From the NCBI GenBank assembly GCA_001303665.1, contig LJUF01000306.1:4653-10196 (forward strand): 5,544 nt of DNA. The letters are read 5' to 3'. The notes below the pieces were generated by a model. It worked only from the letters and a program-made list of their open reading frames with translations. It was not told the DNA's origin and did no database searches. A program made the position numbers and the translations under genes. The DNA comes from Phycisphaerae bacterium SM23_33. Its GTDB lineage: Bacteria > Planctomycetota > Phycisphaerae > SM23-33. Within the stretch, counting starts at the first letter, position 1. Each line of letters begins with the position of its first letter. Shown piece after piece: positions 1 through 5,544 of the stretch.

Positions 1-630
1 CCCAAGATCGGCCCCGGGGATGAGCTCAAGACACTGCCCAACCCGTTCCTGATGGGCATCGCCAAGCCGCCGAAAAAGACCCCCCGCCCGACGGCCACGC
101 GGAAGATCGCGCTGCGGTGCAGCCACGTGGTCTCCAGGAAGAGCGACGGAACCGCCGGGCCGGTGTACGAGAACTTCTACATCAAGACCCGTCCCAAGGA
201 CCCCGAGGCCTGGGTCATGCTGGTGGGCGGCCAACTCAGCGACCTGCCCGCCCCGCGTGACATGGCCGCGGCCCACCTGTGCATTCCCGTGACCAACTCC
301 AACCCCAACGCCACCACGCAGGTCGCCGCCGTGCTGCTGAAGGTCCCCTTCGAGAGCATGAAGCCCTACGACTTCAACAACTTCGGCGCCGTCCTGGGGA
401 CCGTCAACATCCCCAAGCAGGCCGAGCCGGGCCCGGCGAAATATTACAAGATCGAGATCACCCGCGGGCTGAAGCAGATCGCCGCCGGCGAGGTGAAGTT
501 CCACGGCCTGGCCATCCGCACCGTCCCCAACCGCTCCGTGGATGAGGGCTGGACCACCCGCATCGACATCACCAAGAAGGAGCCGACCTACATCGAGCTG
601 GAGGTGTACACCGACAAGAAGGCCGGATAA
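1..630 (+). CDS. C-terminal part of an unrecognised beta-rich protein (5' end outside window)
   Basis: The frame is open from base 1 to a TAA stop at 628-630, giving 209 residues without a start, so this is the end of a longer protein. An in-frame ATG at 52 exists, but the frame continues upstream of it and no Shine-Dalgarno precedes it, so I treat that methionine as internal. No family is certain. Residues about 20-40 are Pro/Lys/Arg-rich and look like a linker. The rest alternates short hydrophobic strands with polar turns. Fragment residues about 75-205 carry a pattern seen in DNRLRE-type and similar surface beta-sandwich domains: a 'DLPAPRD' turn, an 'AAHLCIPV' strand, then 'KYYKIEITRGLKQIAAGE' followed by 'FHGLAIR' and a final acidic strand. 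That resemblance is by eye and is an inference. A secreted or cell-surface location would fit, but the N-terminus that would show a signal peptide is missing. Codon use matches the neighbours, so it is a real gene. Confidence 0.85.
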   Translation, partial: PKIGPGDELKTLPNPFLMGIAKPPKKTPRPTATRKIALRCSHVVSRKSDGTAGPVYENFYIKTRPKDPEAWVMLVGGQLSDLPAPRDMAAAHLCIPVTNSNPNATTQVAAVLLKVPFESMKPYDFNNFGAVLGTVNIPKQAEPGPAKYYKIEITRGLKQIAAGEVKFHGLAIRTVPNRSVDEGWTTRIDITKKEPTYIELEVYTDKKAG

Positions 631-634
631 CCAT

Positions 635-656
635 TGGCCGGCCCATACACCGGCCA
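635..656 (+). terminator. Hairpin just after the first gene, possible terminator
   Basis: A perfect 7-bp inverted repeat (TGGCCGG at 635-641, CCGGCCA at 650-656) with an 8-base loop begins 5 bases after the TAA stop. The stem is strong, but no T-tract follows, so a classical intrinsic terminator is not shown. It could stall polymerase or protect the 3' end of the transcript. Confidence 0.4.
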
Positions 657-698
657 CGGGCAGGGCCGCGTTCCCTCCGGCCGGCGGATCCTTTGCGC

Positions 699-714
699 CT
701 GCCGTGCCCGGCAG
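699..714. other. Tight 6-bp hairpin in the gap before the peptidase gene
   Basis: CTGCCG (699-704) and CGGCAG (709-714) pair perfectly around a 4-base loop. The hairpin sits 89 bases upstream of the ATG at 803, so it could belong to the leader of that gene or to the end of the previous transcript. The remainder of the 631-802 gap shows no RNA gene, no convincing promoter and no small ORF with a ribosome binding site. A short structure like this can occur by chance in DNA this GC-rich. Confidence 0.3.
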
Positions 715-790
715 ATCGGGTGGCGAACAGCCGGCAACGGGGGCATACTCTTTCACCGCGGACTGCCAGACCGCATCACCGTAACAGCGC

Positions 791-796
791 AGGGAG
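791..796 (+). promoter_or_regulatory. Shine-Dalgarno of the M28-GNAT gene
   Basis: AGGGAG lies 6 bases before the ATG at 803, which is good spacing. The protein then begins with the normal M28 N-terminal helix, so this site fixes the start. Confidence 0.75.
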
Positions 797-802
797 ACGG
801 CA

Positions 803-2386
803 ATGACAGCAGAAAGGGCTGAGCTGCGCCATCGTCTGGAATCGGTCGTGCGCTTCCTGGCCGAAGAGATCGGTCCCAGGCCGCCGGGATCGAAGGCCGA
901 GCGCCGGACCGCGGAATGGCTGGCCCAGCAGTTTGCCGAGATGGGCTACGAGCCGGCCATCGAGGAGTTCGCCTGTCCGGCCCACGGGGCCGAGGGGGCT
1001 TCGCTGAGCGGACTGGCCCAGGAAATCCAGGTGTATCCCACCCAGCATTCTCCCGTGGGGCGGGTCTCGGGGGCGCTGCGTTGGCTGGGCTTCGGCGAAG
1101 AGCACCTGCTGAAGGAGCTGGACGGCAGCATCGGCGTGCTCATGGCCCGGGGCAGCCTGGCCGAGCGCCACAGGCTCCTGGACCGGCTGGAATCGGCCGG
1201 CATGCGGGGGGTCATCGTCGCCGGGCCTTATGCCAACACCGTCACCGGCAAGGCGGTGCGGTCGGGCAGGCTCAATCGCCTGCTCACCGCCACCATCTCC
1301 CTCAGGGCCGCCCGCCGGCTCCCGAACCATTTCGGCCAGCGGGTCACGCTGGAGATAACCGGCGACCGCCCCGAGGTCACCGGCACGTCGCAGAACGTCC
1401 TCACCAGGCTGCCTGGCAGCGGCCCTCATTCACTGGTCGTCTGCTCGCATTACGACACGGCCGCGTGCTGCCCCGGGGCCCTGGACAACGCCACCGGCAT
1501 CGCCCTGATGCTGGAGCTGGCCCGGCGCTTCAAGGGCCGCCGTCCCGCCGCCACGCTGCTCTTCGTGGGCACCGGCGCCGAGGAGTTCGGAGCCGAGGAC
1601 TACTGCGGCCGGGGGCTGGCGCCCTTCTTCCAGGCCCGCCTGGACGACCTGCCCAATTTCATCGCCTGCTTTGCCGTGGACGGCGTCGGCGACGCCCTGG
1701 GCGTGCGGCAGCTCCGCGTCAGCGGGCCCAGGGCCTTCGCCGCCGCCGTGCCTACCTTCGAGAACGTGTCCGTCGGCCCTCATTACCACGGCCCGGAGGA
1801 TACGCCCGACATCGTGGACTTCGACGCCCTGGCCGACATGCTGCCGGTATGCTCGGCCACCATGGACGCCCTGGCCGAATGCCGGCCCTTCTACCGGTAC
1901 GTCCGCAAGGACGACCTGCTGATCCGGCCAGCGCGGTGGGACGACATCCCGGCCATCTGCGAGATCACCCGCCAGGCCTTCGGGCCCTTCAGCCTGGCCC
2001 GCATGCGCGAAGATTTCTTCGGCGAACAGGTCGGCGGAAAGCCCTGGCACCGGCACAAGGTCGAGAGTGTCCGCGCCGCCGCCCAGGGGCAGCTGGACTG
2101 GCACATCGTGGCCGAGATCGACGGCCAGGCCGTGGGTTACGCCAGCTACTTCCTGAGGGTCCGGGCCCCGGACATCGCCGAGGTGGGCAACAACGCCGTC
2201 CGCCCGGAGCACCAGGGCAGGGGCATCGGCATGGCCATGCAGCAGGAGATCATGGCCCGCTTGGAGGAGGAGGGCTTCCGCCGCTGGACCGTCACCACCC
2301 TCATCAACGACATCCCCGCCCAGAGGATCTACGCGAAGATGGGCTTCCAGGAACTGACGCGAATGCTCATCTACCTGCGCCAGTAG
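803..2386 (+). CDS. M28-family zinc peptidase fused to a C-terminal GNAT acetyltransferase
   Basis: The 527-residue protein begins at ATG 803 behind a good Shine-Dalgarno. No signal peptide is visible, so it is probably cytoplasmic. Residues 1-75 are the M28 N-terminal region ('EIGPRPPGS' at 22-30). Residues about 77-187 look like a PA-type insert ('GSIGVLMARG', 'AGMRGVIVAG'). Residues about 195-360 form the catalytic core with a complete di-zinc set: His216 and Asp218 (SHYDT), bridging Asp228 (GALDNATG), general base Glu260, ligand Glu261, Asp293 (VDGVG) and His329 (HGPEDTPD). The Asp293-His329 distance is only 36 residues, shorter than in well-known M28 enzymes, and the usual SDHxPF segment is absent. 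Residues about 372-527 are a full GNAT fold, with the acetyl-CoA loop QGRGIG (471-476) and a typical motif B region (Asn502, Ala506, Tyr510, GF 514-515). Expected activities are removal of an N-terminal residue or hydrolysis of an amide (M28), and acetyl-CoA-dependent N-acylation (GNAT). The substrate is unknown. A glutaminyl-cyclase-like or deacylase role for the first domain is also possible. Confidence 0.93.
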   Translation: MTAERAELRHRLESVVRFLAEEIGPRPPGSKAERRTAEWLAQQFAEMGYEPAIEEFACPAHGAEGASLSGLAQEIQVYPTQHSPVGRVSGALRWLGFGEEHLLKELDGSIGVLMARGSLAERHRLLDRLESAGMRGVIVAGPYANTVTGKAVRSGRLNRLLTATISLRAARRLPNHFGQRVTLEITGDRPEVTGTSQNVLTRLPGSGPHSLVVCSHYDTAACCPGALDNATGIALMLELARRFKGRRPAATLLFVGTGAEEFGAEDYCGRGLAPFFQARLDDLPNFIACFAVDGVGDALGVRQLRVSGPRAFAAAVPTFENVSVGPHYHGPEDTPDIVDFDALADMLPVCSATMDALAECRPFYRYVRKDDLLIRPARWDDIPAICEITRQAFGPFSLARMREDFFGEQVGGKPWHRHKVESVRAAAQGQLDWHIVAEIDGQAVGYASYFLRVRAPDIAEVGNNAVRPEHQGRGIGMAMQQEIMARLEEEGFRRWTVTTLINDIPAQRIYAKMGFQELTRMLIYLRQ

Positions 2387-2388
2387 CC

Positions 2389-2413
2389 GACGGGGATTCG
2401 GCAGCGCCCCGTC
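2389..2413 (+). terminator. Hairpin 1 after the M28-GNAT gene, possible terminator
   Basis: A perfect 7-bp stem (GACGGGG at 2389-2395, CCCCGTC at 2407-2413) encloses an 11-base loop, starting 3 bases after the TAG stop. It overlaps a second possible stem, CGGCAG 2399-2404 with CTGCCG 2415-2420, so the two cannot form together. No T-run follows either. Confidence 0.4.
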
Positions 2414-2434
2414 TCTGCCGGCGCGAACATTCCA

Positions 2435-2455
2435 GGCCCGAAGCCCGTCCGGGCC
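2435..2455 (-). terminator. Hairpin after the permease gene, possible terminator
   Basis: A perfect 6-bp stem (GGCCCG at 2435-2440, CGGGCC at 2450-2455) encloses a 9-base loop. It lies 7 bases beyond the permease stop on the minus strand. The sequence that follows on that strand (TGGAATGTT) is only weakly T-rich. It may act for either convergent gene. Confidence 0.4.
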
Positions 2456-2462
2456 GATGAAT

Positions 2463-4727
2463 TCACACCCAGCGCCGCACCCAGGAGCGGATGCCGGCCG
2501 AGGCCTTGACCACCACCAGCGGCTTGTCGCACCTGCGGGCGACCACCTCCGGCAGCATCTCCCGGGCGACGCGGTACAGCAGCGGCTCCCGCGTGGCGCC
2601 CATGACGATGAGGTCGCAATCGGCGGCCTCAGCCAGGATGGCCTCGGCGACGCTGAGGCAGCGGACGGTCTTGGTGCGGACGCGTTCGGCGGGCAGCCGC
2701 AGGCGGTGGCGGTGCTGGGCCACGAAACCGTCCACGTCGAAATGCCTCTTGCCGCCGGCCGCGTTCAAGGCCACGAGCTGCCCCTCCTGCGGGTCGGCCA
2801 GGATGCCGGCCACCTCCAGGGCCAGGGCCCCGTTGGGCCCGCCGGCCAGGGGCACCAGCACCCGCCCGAAGCGGCGGCTGCCGCCGCAGTTCCTCAGCAC
2901 CACCACGTCGCAGGGGGCCCGCTCGATCACCGGCTCCACCGTGCTGCCCAGCCGGAACGCCCCCCCGCCGGCCGGGCCGTGCCAGCCCATGATCAGCATG
3001 TTGATCCGCTTCTGCCGCACCGCCGAGGTGATGCCGCGGGCGACGTTGCGGCAGTACCGAAGGGTCGTGCTGATGGGGAAGCGCAGCCCCAGCGACAGCA
3101 TGGCCTCGATGATCCCCTCCTTGCCCTCGCGCATGTACTGGTCGGCGTCGGCCAGGGGAACCTGGTCCGGCACCGGCACCATGTGCAGCAGCTCCACGCG
3201 GGCGTCCTTGGCCCCGCCCAGCTTGTAGGTGTTCTGCACCAGCTCCAGGGCGTTGTCGGGATTGGCCACCGCCACCATGATGCGATAGCCCGCCCCGGCC
3301 GGGGGCGGGGTCTCCTGGAAGATGAGGATTTCGTCCTCGGTGGTGATGGCCCGGCTGCGGGAGTAGCAGAAGTAGATGATCACCCCGGCCAGCACCCACA
3401 GCGGGGCGATGATCCAGGCGGCCAGCGACATGTGGAAGATGTGGGCGGCCAGTACCGCCTGGCAGGCGATGGCGATCAGCGGCGGCAGCGGGAACAGCGG
3501 CATGACGTAGCCGTAGCTCAGCTCGTCGCCCATGTTCAGGCGGACCTTGATGACGCAGACGTTGACCAGCAGGAACACGAACAGGAACATCATGCTGGCC
3601 GCCGAGGCCACATCCCTGACCCGAAGCAGCGCCAGCACCAGCACCAACGCGCTGGTGGCCGTCAGCGCCGCCCAGGGGGTCTTGCGCTTGGGGGAGACCC
3701 TGGAGAAGAACCGCGGCAGCAGGCGGTCGCGCCCCAGGGCGTAGGAGGACCGGGTGGCCGAGTAGATGGTCGCGTTCAGGGCCGAGGTGGAGGAGAAGAT
3801 CACCGCCATCGTCACCAGCAGCGAGCCCAGGATCTCCCGGGGCATCATCTTGGCCACGGCCCGCTCGAAGCCGGTGTCCGGGTGCCGGCCGATCCACTCC
3901 CACACCGCCCCCGGCACGGAGCCGGGCTTGACGCCCACCACCGTGGCCAGCGACACCGCCACGTAGGTGAAGGTGACGATGAGGACCGAGTACAGCATGG
4001 CCTTGGGGATGTTGCTCCGCGGCCGGACGGCCTCGTCGCCGGCCTGGGCGATGACCTCAAAGCCCTCGAAGGCCACGTACACGAACCCCATCGTCACCAG
4101 CAGCCGGCCCCAGCCGTGGGGGAGGAAGGGCTTGAAGTTCTGGAAGCGGTCCGGCTGGGCCAGGGCCACGCTGACTCCGATCACGCCGATGGCCAGCACG
4201 AAGATCATCTGCCCCATGGTGAACAGGGCCCCGACCTTGCCGGTCGCCGAGGCCCCGCGGTAGTTGATGTAGATGAACAGCGCGGCGATGGCGACGGCCA
4301 CCAGCCGCTTGACCACCGGCACCGCCCCGGCCAGCCAGCCCAGCCAGCCGATCTGCTCGAAGAAGTGCAGCGTGTAGGTGGCGAAGACCACGGCGTACAG
4401 GCTGCCGGCCACGGAGGAGGCGAACCATTCCATCCACCCGGCCAGGAAGCTGGGCCCCCGGCCGAAGGCGATGCGGGCGAAGTTATAGGCCCCGCCGGCG
4501 CGGGGGATGGCCGAGGACAGCTCGGCGAAGCTCATGGCGGTGAACAGGGCGATGACGCCGTTGAGGGCGAAGGTCAGCACCATGCCGCCGGGGCCGGCCT
4601 GCTGCAGGGAGTGGCCGATGCCGATGAACACCCCCGCCCCGATCATCATCCCCAGCCCCATCATGGTGATGTGGAACAGGGAAAGCTCCCGGGACAACTC
4701 GGAGGAGACCGAGGACCTATCGGCCAC
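2463..4727 (-). CDS. APC-superfamily permease with two C-terminal universal stress protein domains
   Basis: The 754-residue membrane transporter is read from a GTG start at 4727, with AAGGA 8 bases upstream. The first downstream ATG (Met22) would cut into helix 1, so the GTG is right. Residues about 18-456 contain about 12 hydrophobic helices. Helix 1 carries the unwound APC motif (GLGMMIGAGVFIGIG, 24-38). The helix 6 region has FEGFEVIAQAGDEAVRP (220-236) followed by NIPKAM, and the segment after helix 8 has SATRSSYALGRDRLLP (323-338). These are APC family hallmarks, so a secondary transporter of amino acids or related amines is likely; the exact substrate cannot be read. Two tandem USP domains follow, about 481-612 and 620-742, on the cytoplasmic side. 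The first has a perfect ATP-type motif G-2x-G-9x-G-S (Gly581, Gly584, Gly594, Ser595). The second keeps Gly710 but has Arg713 and Glu723 in place of the other two glycines. Known APC-USP proteins and the USP-like tails of SLC12-type cotransporters suggest a regulatory tail. The gene overlaps a small membrane protein gene upstream and converges on the M28-GNAT gene. Confidence 0.94.
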   Translation of the reverse strand: MADRSSVSSELSRELSLFHITMMGLGMMIGAGVFIGIGHSLQQAGPGGMVLTFALNGVIALFTAMSFAELSSAIPRAGGAYNFARIAFGRGPSFLAGWMEWFASSVAGSLYAVVFATYTLHFFEQIGWLGWLAGAVPVVKRLVAVAIAALFIYINYRGASATGKVGALFTMGQMIFVLAIGVIGVSVALAQPDRFQNFKPFLPHGWGRLLVTMGFVYVAFEGFEVIAQAGDEAVRPRSNIPKAMLYSVLIVTFTYVAVSLATVVGVKPGSVPGAVWEWIGRHPDTGFERAVAKMMPREILGSLLVTMAVIFSSTSALNATIYSATRSSYALGRDRLLPRFFSRVSPKRKTPWAALTATSALVLVLALLRVRDVASAASMMFLFVFLLVNVCVIKVRLNMGDELSYGYVMPLFPLPPLIAIACQAVLAAHIFHMSLAAWIIAPLWVLAGVIIYFCYSRSRAITTEDEILIFQETPPPAGAGYRIMVAVANPDNALELVQNTYKLGGAKDARVELLHMVPVPDQVPLADADQYMREGKEGIIEAMLSLGLRFPISTTLRYCRNVARGITSAVRQKRINMLIMGWHGPAGGGAFRLGSTVEPVIERAPCDVVVLRNCGGSRRFGRVLVPLAGGPNGALALEVAGILADPQEGQLVALNAAGGKRHFDVDGFVAQHRHRLRLPAERVRTKTVRCLSVAEAILAEAADCDLIVMGATREPLLYRVAREMLPEVVARRCDKPLVVVKASAGIRSWVRRWV

Positions 4728-4875
4728 CGCGGAGTTCCTTCTCGATCGCCCGGGCGGAGCCGAACCCGTTCCGGGCGATCCGCTCGATCCGCCGTCGGCT
4801 CCACAGCACCAGGCAGGTCAGAAGCCCCAGGGCAGCCGCGATGACGATGATCCCGATGACCGCGTCGGCGTCCAT
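4717..4875 (-). CDS. 52-residue single-pass membrane protein overlapping the permease start
   Basis: Read on the minus strand from ATG 4875 to TAG 4717-4719, this frame gives 52 residues. After a short acidic start (MDADA) comes one hydrophobic helix, about residues 5-25, ending in Leu-Val-Leu-Trp. An SRRRIER stretch and a charged amphipathic tail to GGR then follow. By the positive-inside rule the N-terminus is outside and the tail is in the cytoplasm. The stop lies 11 bases inside the permease gene in another frame, and the permease Shine-Dalgarno is inside this ORF. Both point to translational coupling and a shared job. Small upstream subunits are known for other transporters (for example MetS with MetP, an NSS-family system), so an accessory or regulatory subunit of the APC-USP permease is a reasonable inference. 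I do not recognise its family. The alternative is a leader ORF that only drives permease translation. Confidence 0.72.
   Translation of the reverse strand: MDADAVIGIIVIAAALGLLTCLVLWSRRRIERIARNGFGSARAIEKELRGGR
4736..4740 (-). promoter_or_regulatory. Shine-Dalgarno of the permease, inside the small upstream gene
   Basis: On the minus strand AAGGA lies 8 bases before the GTG at 4727. It is within the Glu-Lys-Glu codons near the end of the 52-codon gene, so ribosomes finishing that gene pass directly over it. This decides for GTG 4727 as the permease start. Confidence 0.7.
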
Positions 4876-4884
4876 AGCCAATGA

Positions 4885-4913
4885 CCTATACCGGACGGCG
4901 GGAATCCCGGCAA
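4885..4913 (-). promoter_or_regulatory. Candidate sigma70-type promoter for the small protein-permease pair
   Basis: On the minus strand TTGCCG (4908-4913) and TATAGG (4885-4890) are separated by exactly 17 bases, each matching four of six consensus bases. The expected transcript start is about 3 bases before the ATG at 4875, which would make the message almost leaderless. The only possible Shine-Dalgarno (AGGT) overlaps the -10 box. In such GC-rich DNA an AT-containing TATA box stands out, but it is a prediction only. Confidence 0.4.
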
Positions 4914-4920
4914 CTGCCCA

Positions 4921-4940
4921 GGCCCCGGCGAGCCCGGGCC
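4921..4940 (-). terminator. Hairpin after hisF, possible terminator
   Basis: GGCCC pairs with GGGCC, then after one mismatch GG pairs with CC around a CGAG loop (plus-strand bases). It is next to the hisF stop on the minus strand. No T-tract follows, so termination is uncertain. It lies between hisF and the candidate promoter of the next genes. Confidence 0.35.
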
Positions 4941-4941
4941 G

Positions 4942-5544
4942 CTACAGCCTCACGAAGATGCCGCGTTCGGCCAGGTACTCCTTCATCTGCCGGATGGTGA
5001 ACTTGCCGAAGTGGGCGATGGAGGCCACCAGCACGGCGTCGGCCTTTCCCTCGGTGATGGCCTGGTACAGGTGCTCCAGCTCGCCCGCCCCGCCGGAGGC
5101 GATCACGGGGAGGCTGAGGGCCTCGGCGATGGCCCGGGTCATGGGGATGTCGTAGCCGGCCTGGGTGCCGTCGGCGTCCATGCTGGTGGGAAGGATCGCA
5201 CCGGCTCCGAGGCCTTCGACCTTCCGCGCCCACGCCACCGCGTCCATGCCCGTGGGCTGCGTGCCGCCGCTGACGACCACCTCGAACCCCGACGGGACCT
5301 GCGACGACTTGCGGGTGTCGATGGCGACGGTGATCTTCTCGCCGCCGAACTCCTCGGCCGCTTGCCTGACGAAATCGGGATTCCGCACCGCCGCCGTGTT
5401 GATGGAGACCTTGGCGACCCCCGCCTTCATCAGGGCACGGATGTCCCGCAGGCTGGCGATGCCGCCGCCAACCGTCAGCGGCACGGCGACCTTCTCCACC
5501 GTCCGCCGCACCGCCTGCATGAGCGTCTTTCGGCCCTCCAGCGT
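4942..5544 (-). CDS. hisF: Imidazole glycerol phosphate synthase, cyclase subunit (5' end outside window)
   Basis: The frame is open to the right edge of the window, giving the last 200 residues of a protein that is usually about 250 long, so roughly 50 N-terminal residues are missing. HisF is a cytoplasmic (beta/alpha)8 barrel. With glutaminase HisH it converts PRFAR plus ammonia to imidazole glycerol phosphate and AICAR, linking histidine and purine synthesis. Visible signatures are LTVGGGI (23-29), KVSINTAAV (45-53), VAIDTRK (73-79) with Asp76 equal to catalytic Asp130 of the Thermotoga enzyme, TSMDADGTQAGYD (120-132), IASGGAG (148-154), and the C-terminal KEYLAERGI-VRL. An Ala is found at fragment residue 116, where GAGE normally has Glu (Glu167 in Thermotoga, part of the salt-bridge gate to the ammonia channel), and Pro replaces a nearby Leu. 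Otherwise it looks like a working HisF. Other his genes may lie upstream beyond the window. Confidence 0.96.
   Translation of the reverse strand, partial: TLEGRKTLMQAVRRTVEKVAVPLTVGGGIASLRDIRALMKAGVAKVSINTAAVRNPDFVRQAAEEFGGEKITVAIDTRKSSQVPSGFEVVVSGGTQPTGMDAVAWARKVEGLGAGAILPTSMDADGTQAGYDIPMTRAIAEALSLPVIASGGAGELEHLYQAITEGKADAVLVASIAHFGKFTIRQMKEYLAERGIFVRL

Noticed and set aside
721..749. Possible promoter (CATACT as -10) for the M28-GNAT gene
   Set aside because: There is no acceptable -35 box at 16-18 bases, and the match is no better than chance.
634..822. Possible small plus-strand gene in the gap after the first gene
   Set aside because: It begins at TTG without a Shine-Dalgarno, runs through the two hairpins and into the next gene in another frame, and its translation has no protein-like pattern.
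776..2212. Two minus-strand frames (776-1429 and 1430-2212) opposite the M28-GNAT gene
   Set aside because: These are shadows from GC-rich third positions. They have no recognisable domain and lie opposite a well-supported gene.
916..2460. 514-codon plus-strand frame overlapping the M28-GNAT gene
   Set aside because: The translation is Arg/Pro/Gly/His-rich low-complexity with no domain, while the other frame has a full set of catalytic motifs.
2629..3903. 424-codon minus-strand frame inside the permease
   Set aside because: It is out of frame with the permease and Gly/Arg/Pro/His-rich, whereas the permease frame has clear USP and APC motifs.
2457..4844. Long plus-strand open frame of 795 codons opposite the permease
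   Set aside because: It is the antisense shadow of the permease. The translation is dominated by His, Gln, Gly, Asp and Arg with no domain, as expected opposite G/C-ending codons of a membrane protein gene.
1..5544. CRISPR array, tRNA, rRNA, insertion sequence or attachment site
   Set aside because: I saw no direct repeats with regular spacing, no tRNA-like arms with a CCA end, no rRNA signatures and no transposase or terminal inverted repeats. Nearly all the DNA is coding.

Overview
This is a GC-rich window with strongly G/C-biased third codon positions, from a bacterial chromosome. It has four recognisable protein genes or gene ends, plus one 52-codon gene that a standard length cut-off would miss. 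The lineage is uncertain. The G/C-ending codons, the lone beta-rich C-terminus at the left edge (DNRLRE-like in feel) and the fusion-domain style of the proteins would suit Planctomycetota (Phycisphaerae-like), but no marker here proves it.

Left to right: (1) Positions 1-630, plus strand, hold the C-terminal 209 residues of a protein that starts outside the window. It has no firm family assignment. (2) Positions 631-802 are a gap with two perfect short hairpins and a good Shine-Dalgarno for the next gene. (3) Positions 803-2386, plus strand, encode a 527-residue fusion: an M28-type zinc peptidase with a PA-like insert, followed in the same frame by a complete GNAT acetyltransferase domain. 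(4) Positions 2387-2462 separate convergent genes and contain three short inverted repeats, two of them mutually exclusive. (5) Positions 2463-4727, minus strand, encode a 12-helix APC-superfamily permease with two C-terminal universal-stress-protein (USP) domains. The first keeps a perfect nucleotide-binding motif and the second is degenerate. (6) Positions 4717-4875, minus strand, encode a 52-residue single-pass membrane protein. Its end overlaps the GTG start of the permease by 11 bases, and it contains the permease's Shine-Dalgarno. (7) Positions 4876-4941 hold a hairpin just after hisF and a plausible sigma70-type promoter whose predicted start lies about 3 bases before the small gene's ATG. 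(8) Positions 4942-5544, minus strand, hold the C-terminal 200 residues of HisF, whose N-terminus is outside the window. It has alanine at the position of a gate glutamate normally conserved at the ammonia entrance.

The minus-strand order is hisF, then hairpin, promoter, small membrane protein, and APC-USP permease. This suggests that the last two form a translationally coupled unit that can be transcribed apart from hisF. The most promising candidates for undescribed biology are that pair (a possible small subunit of a nucleotide-sensing transporter) and the M28-GNAT fusion, whose peptidase core is shorter than usual between two zinc ligands.
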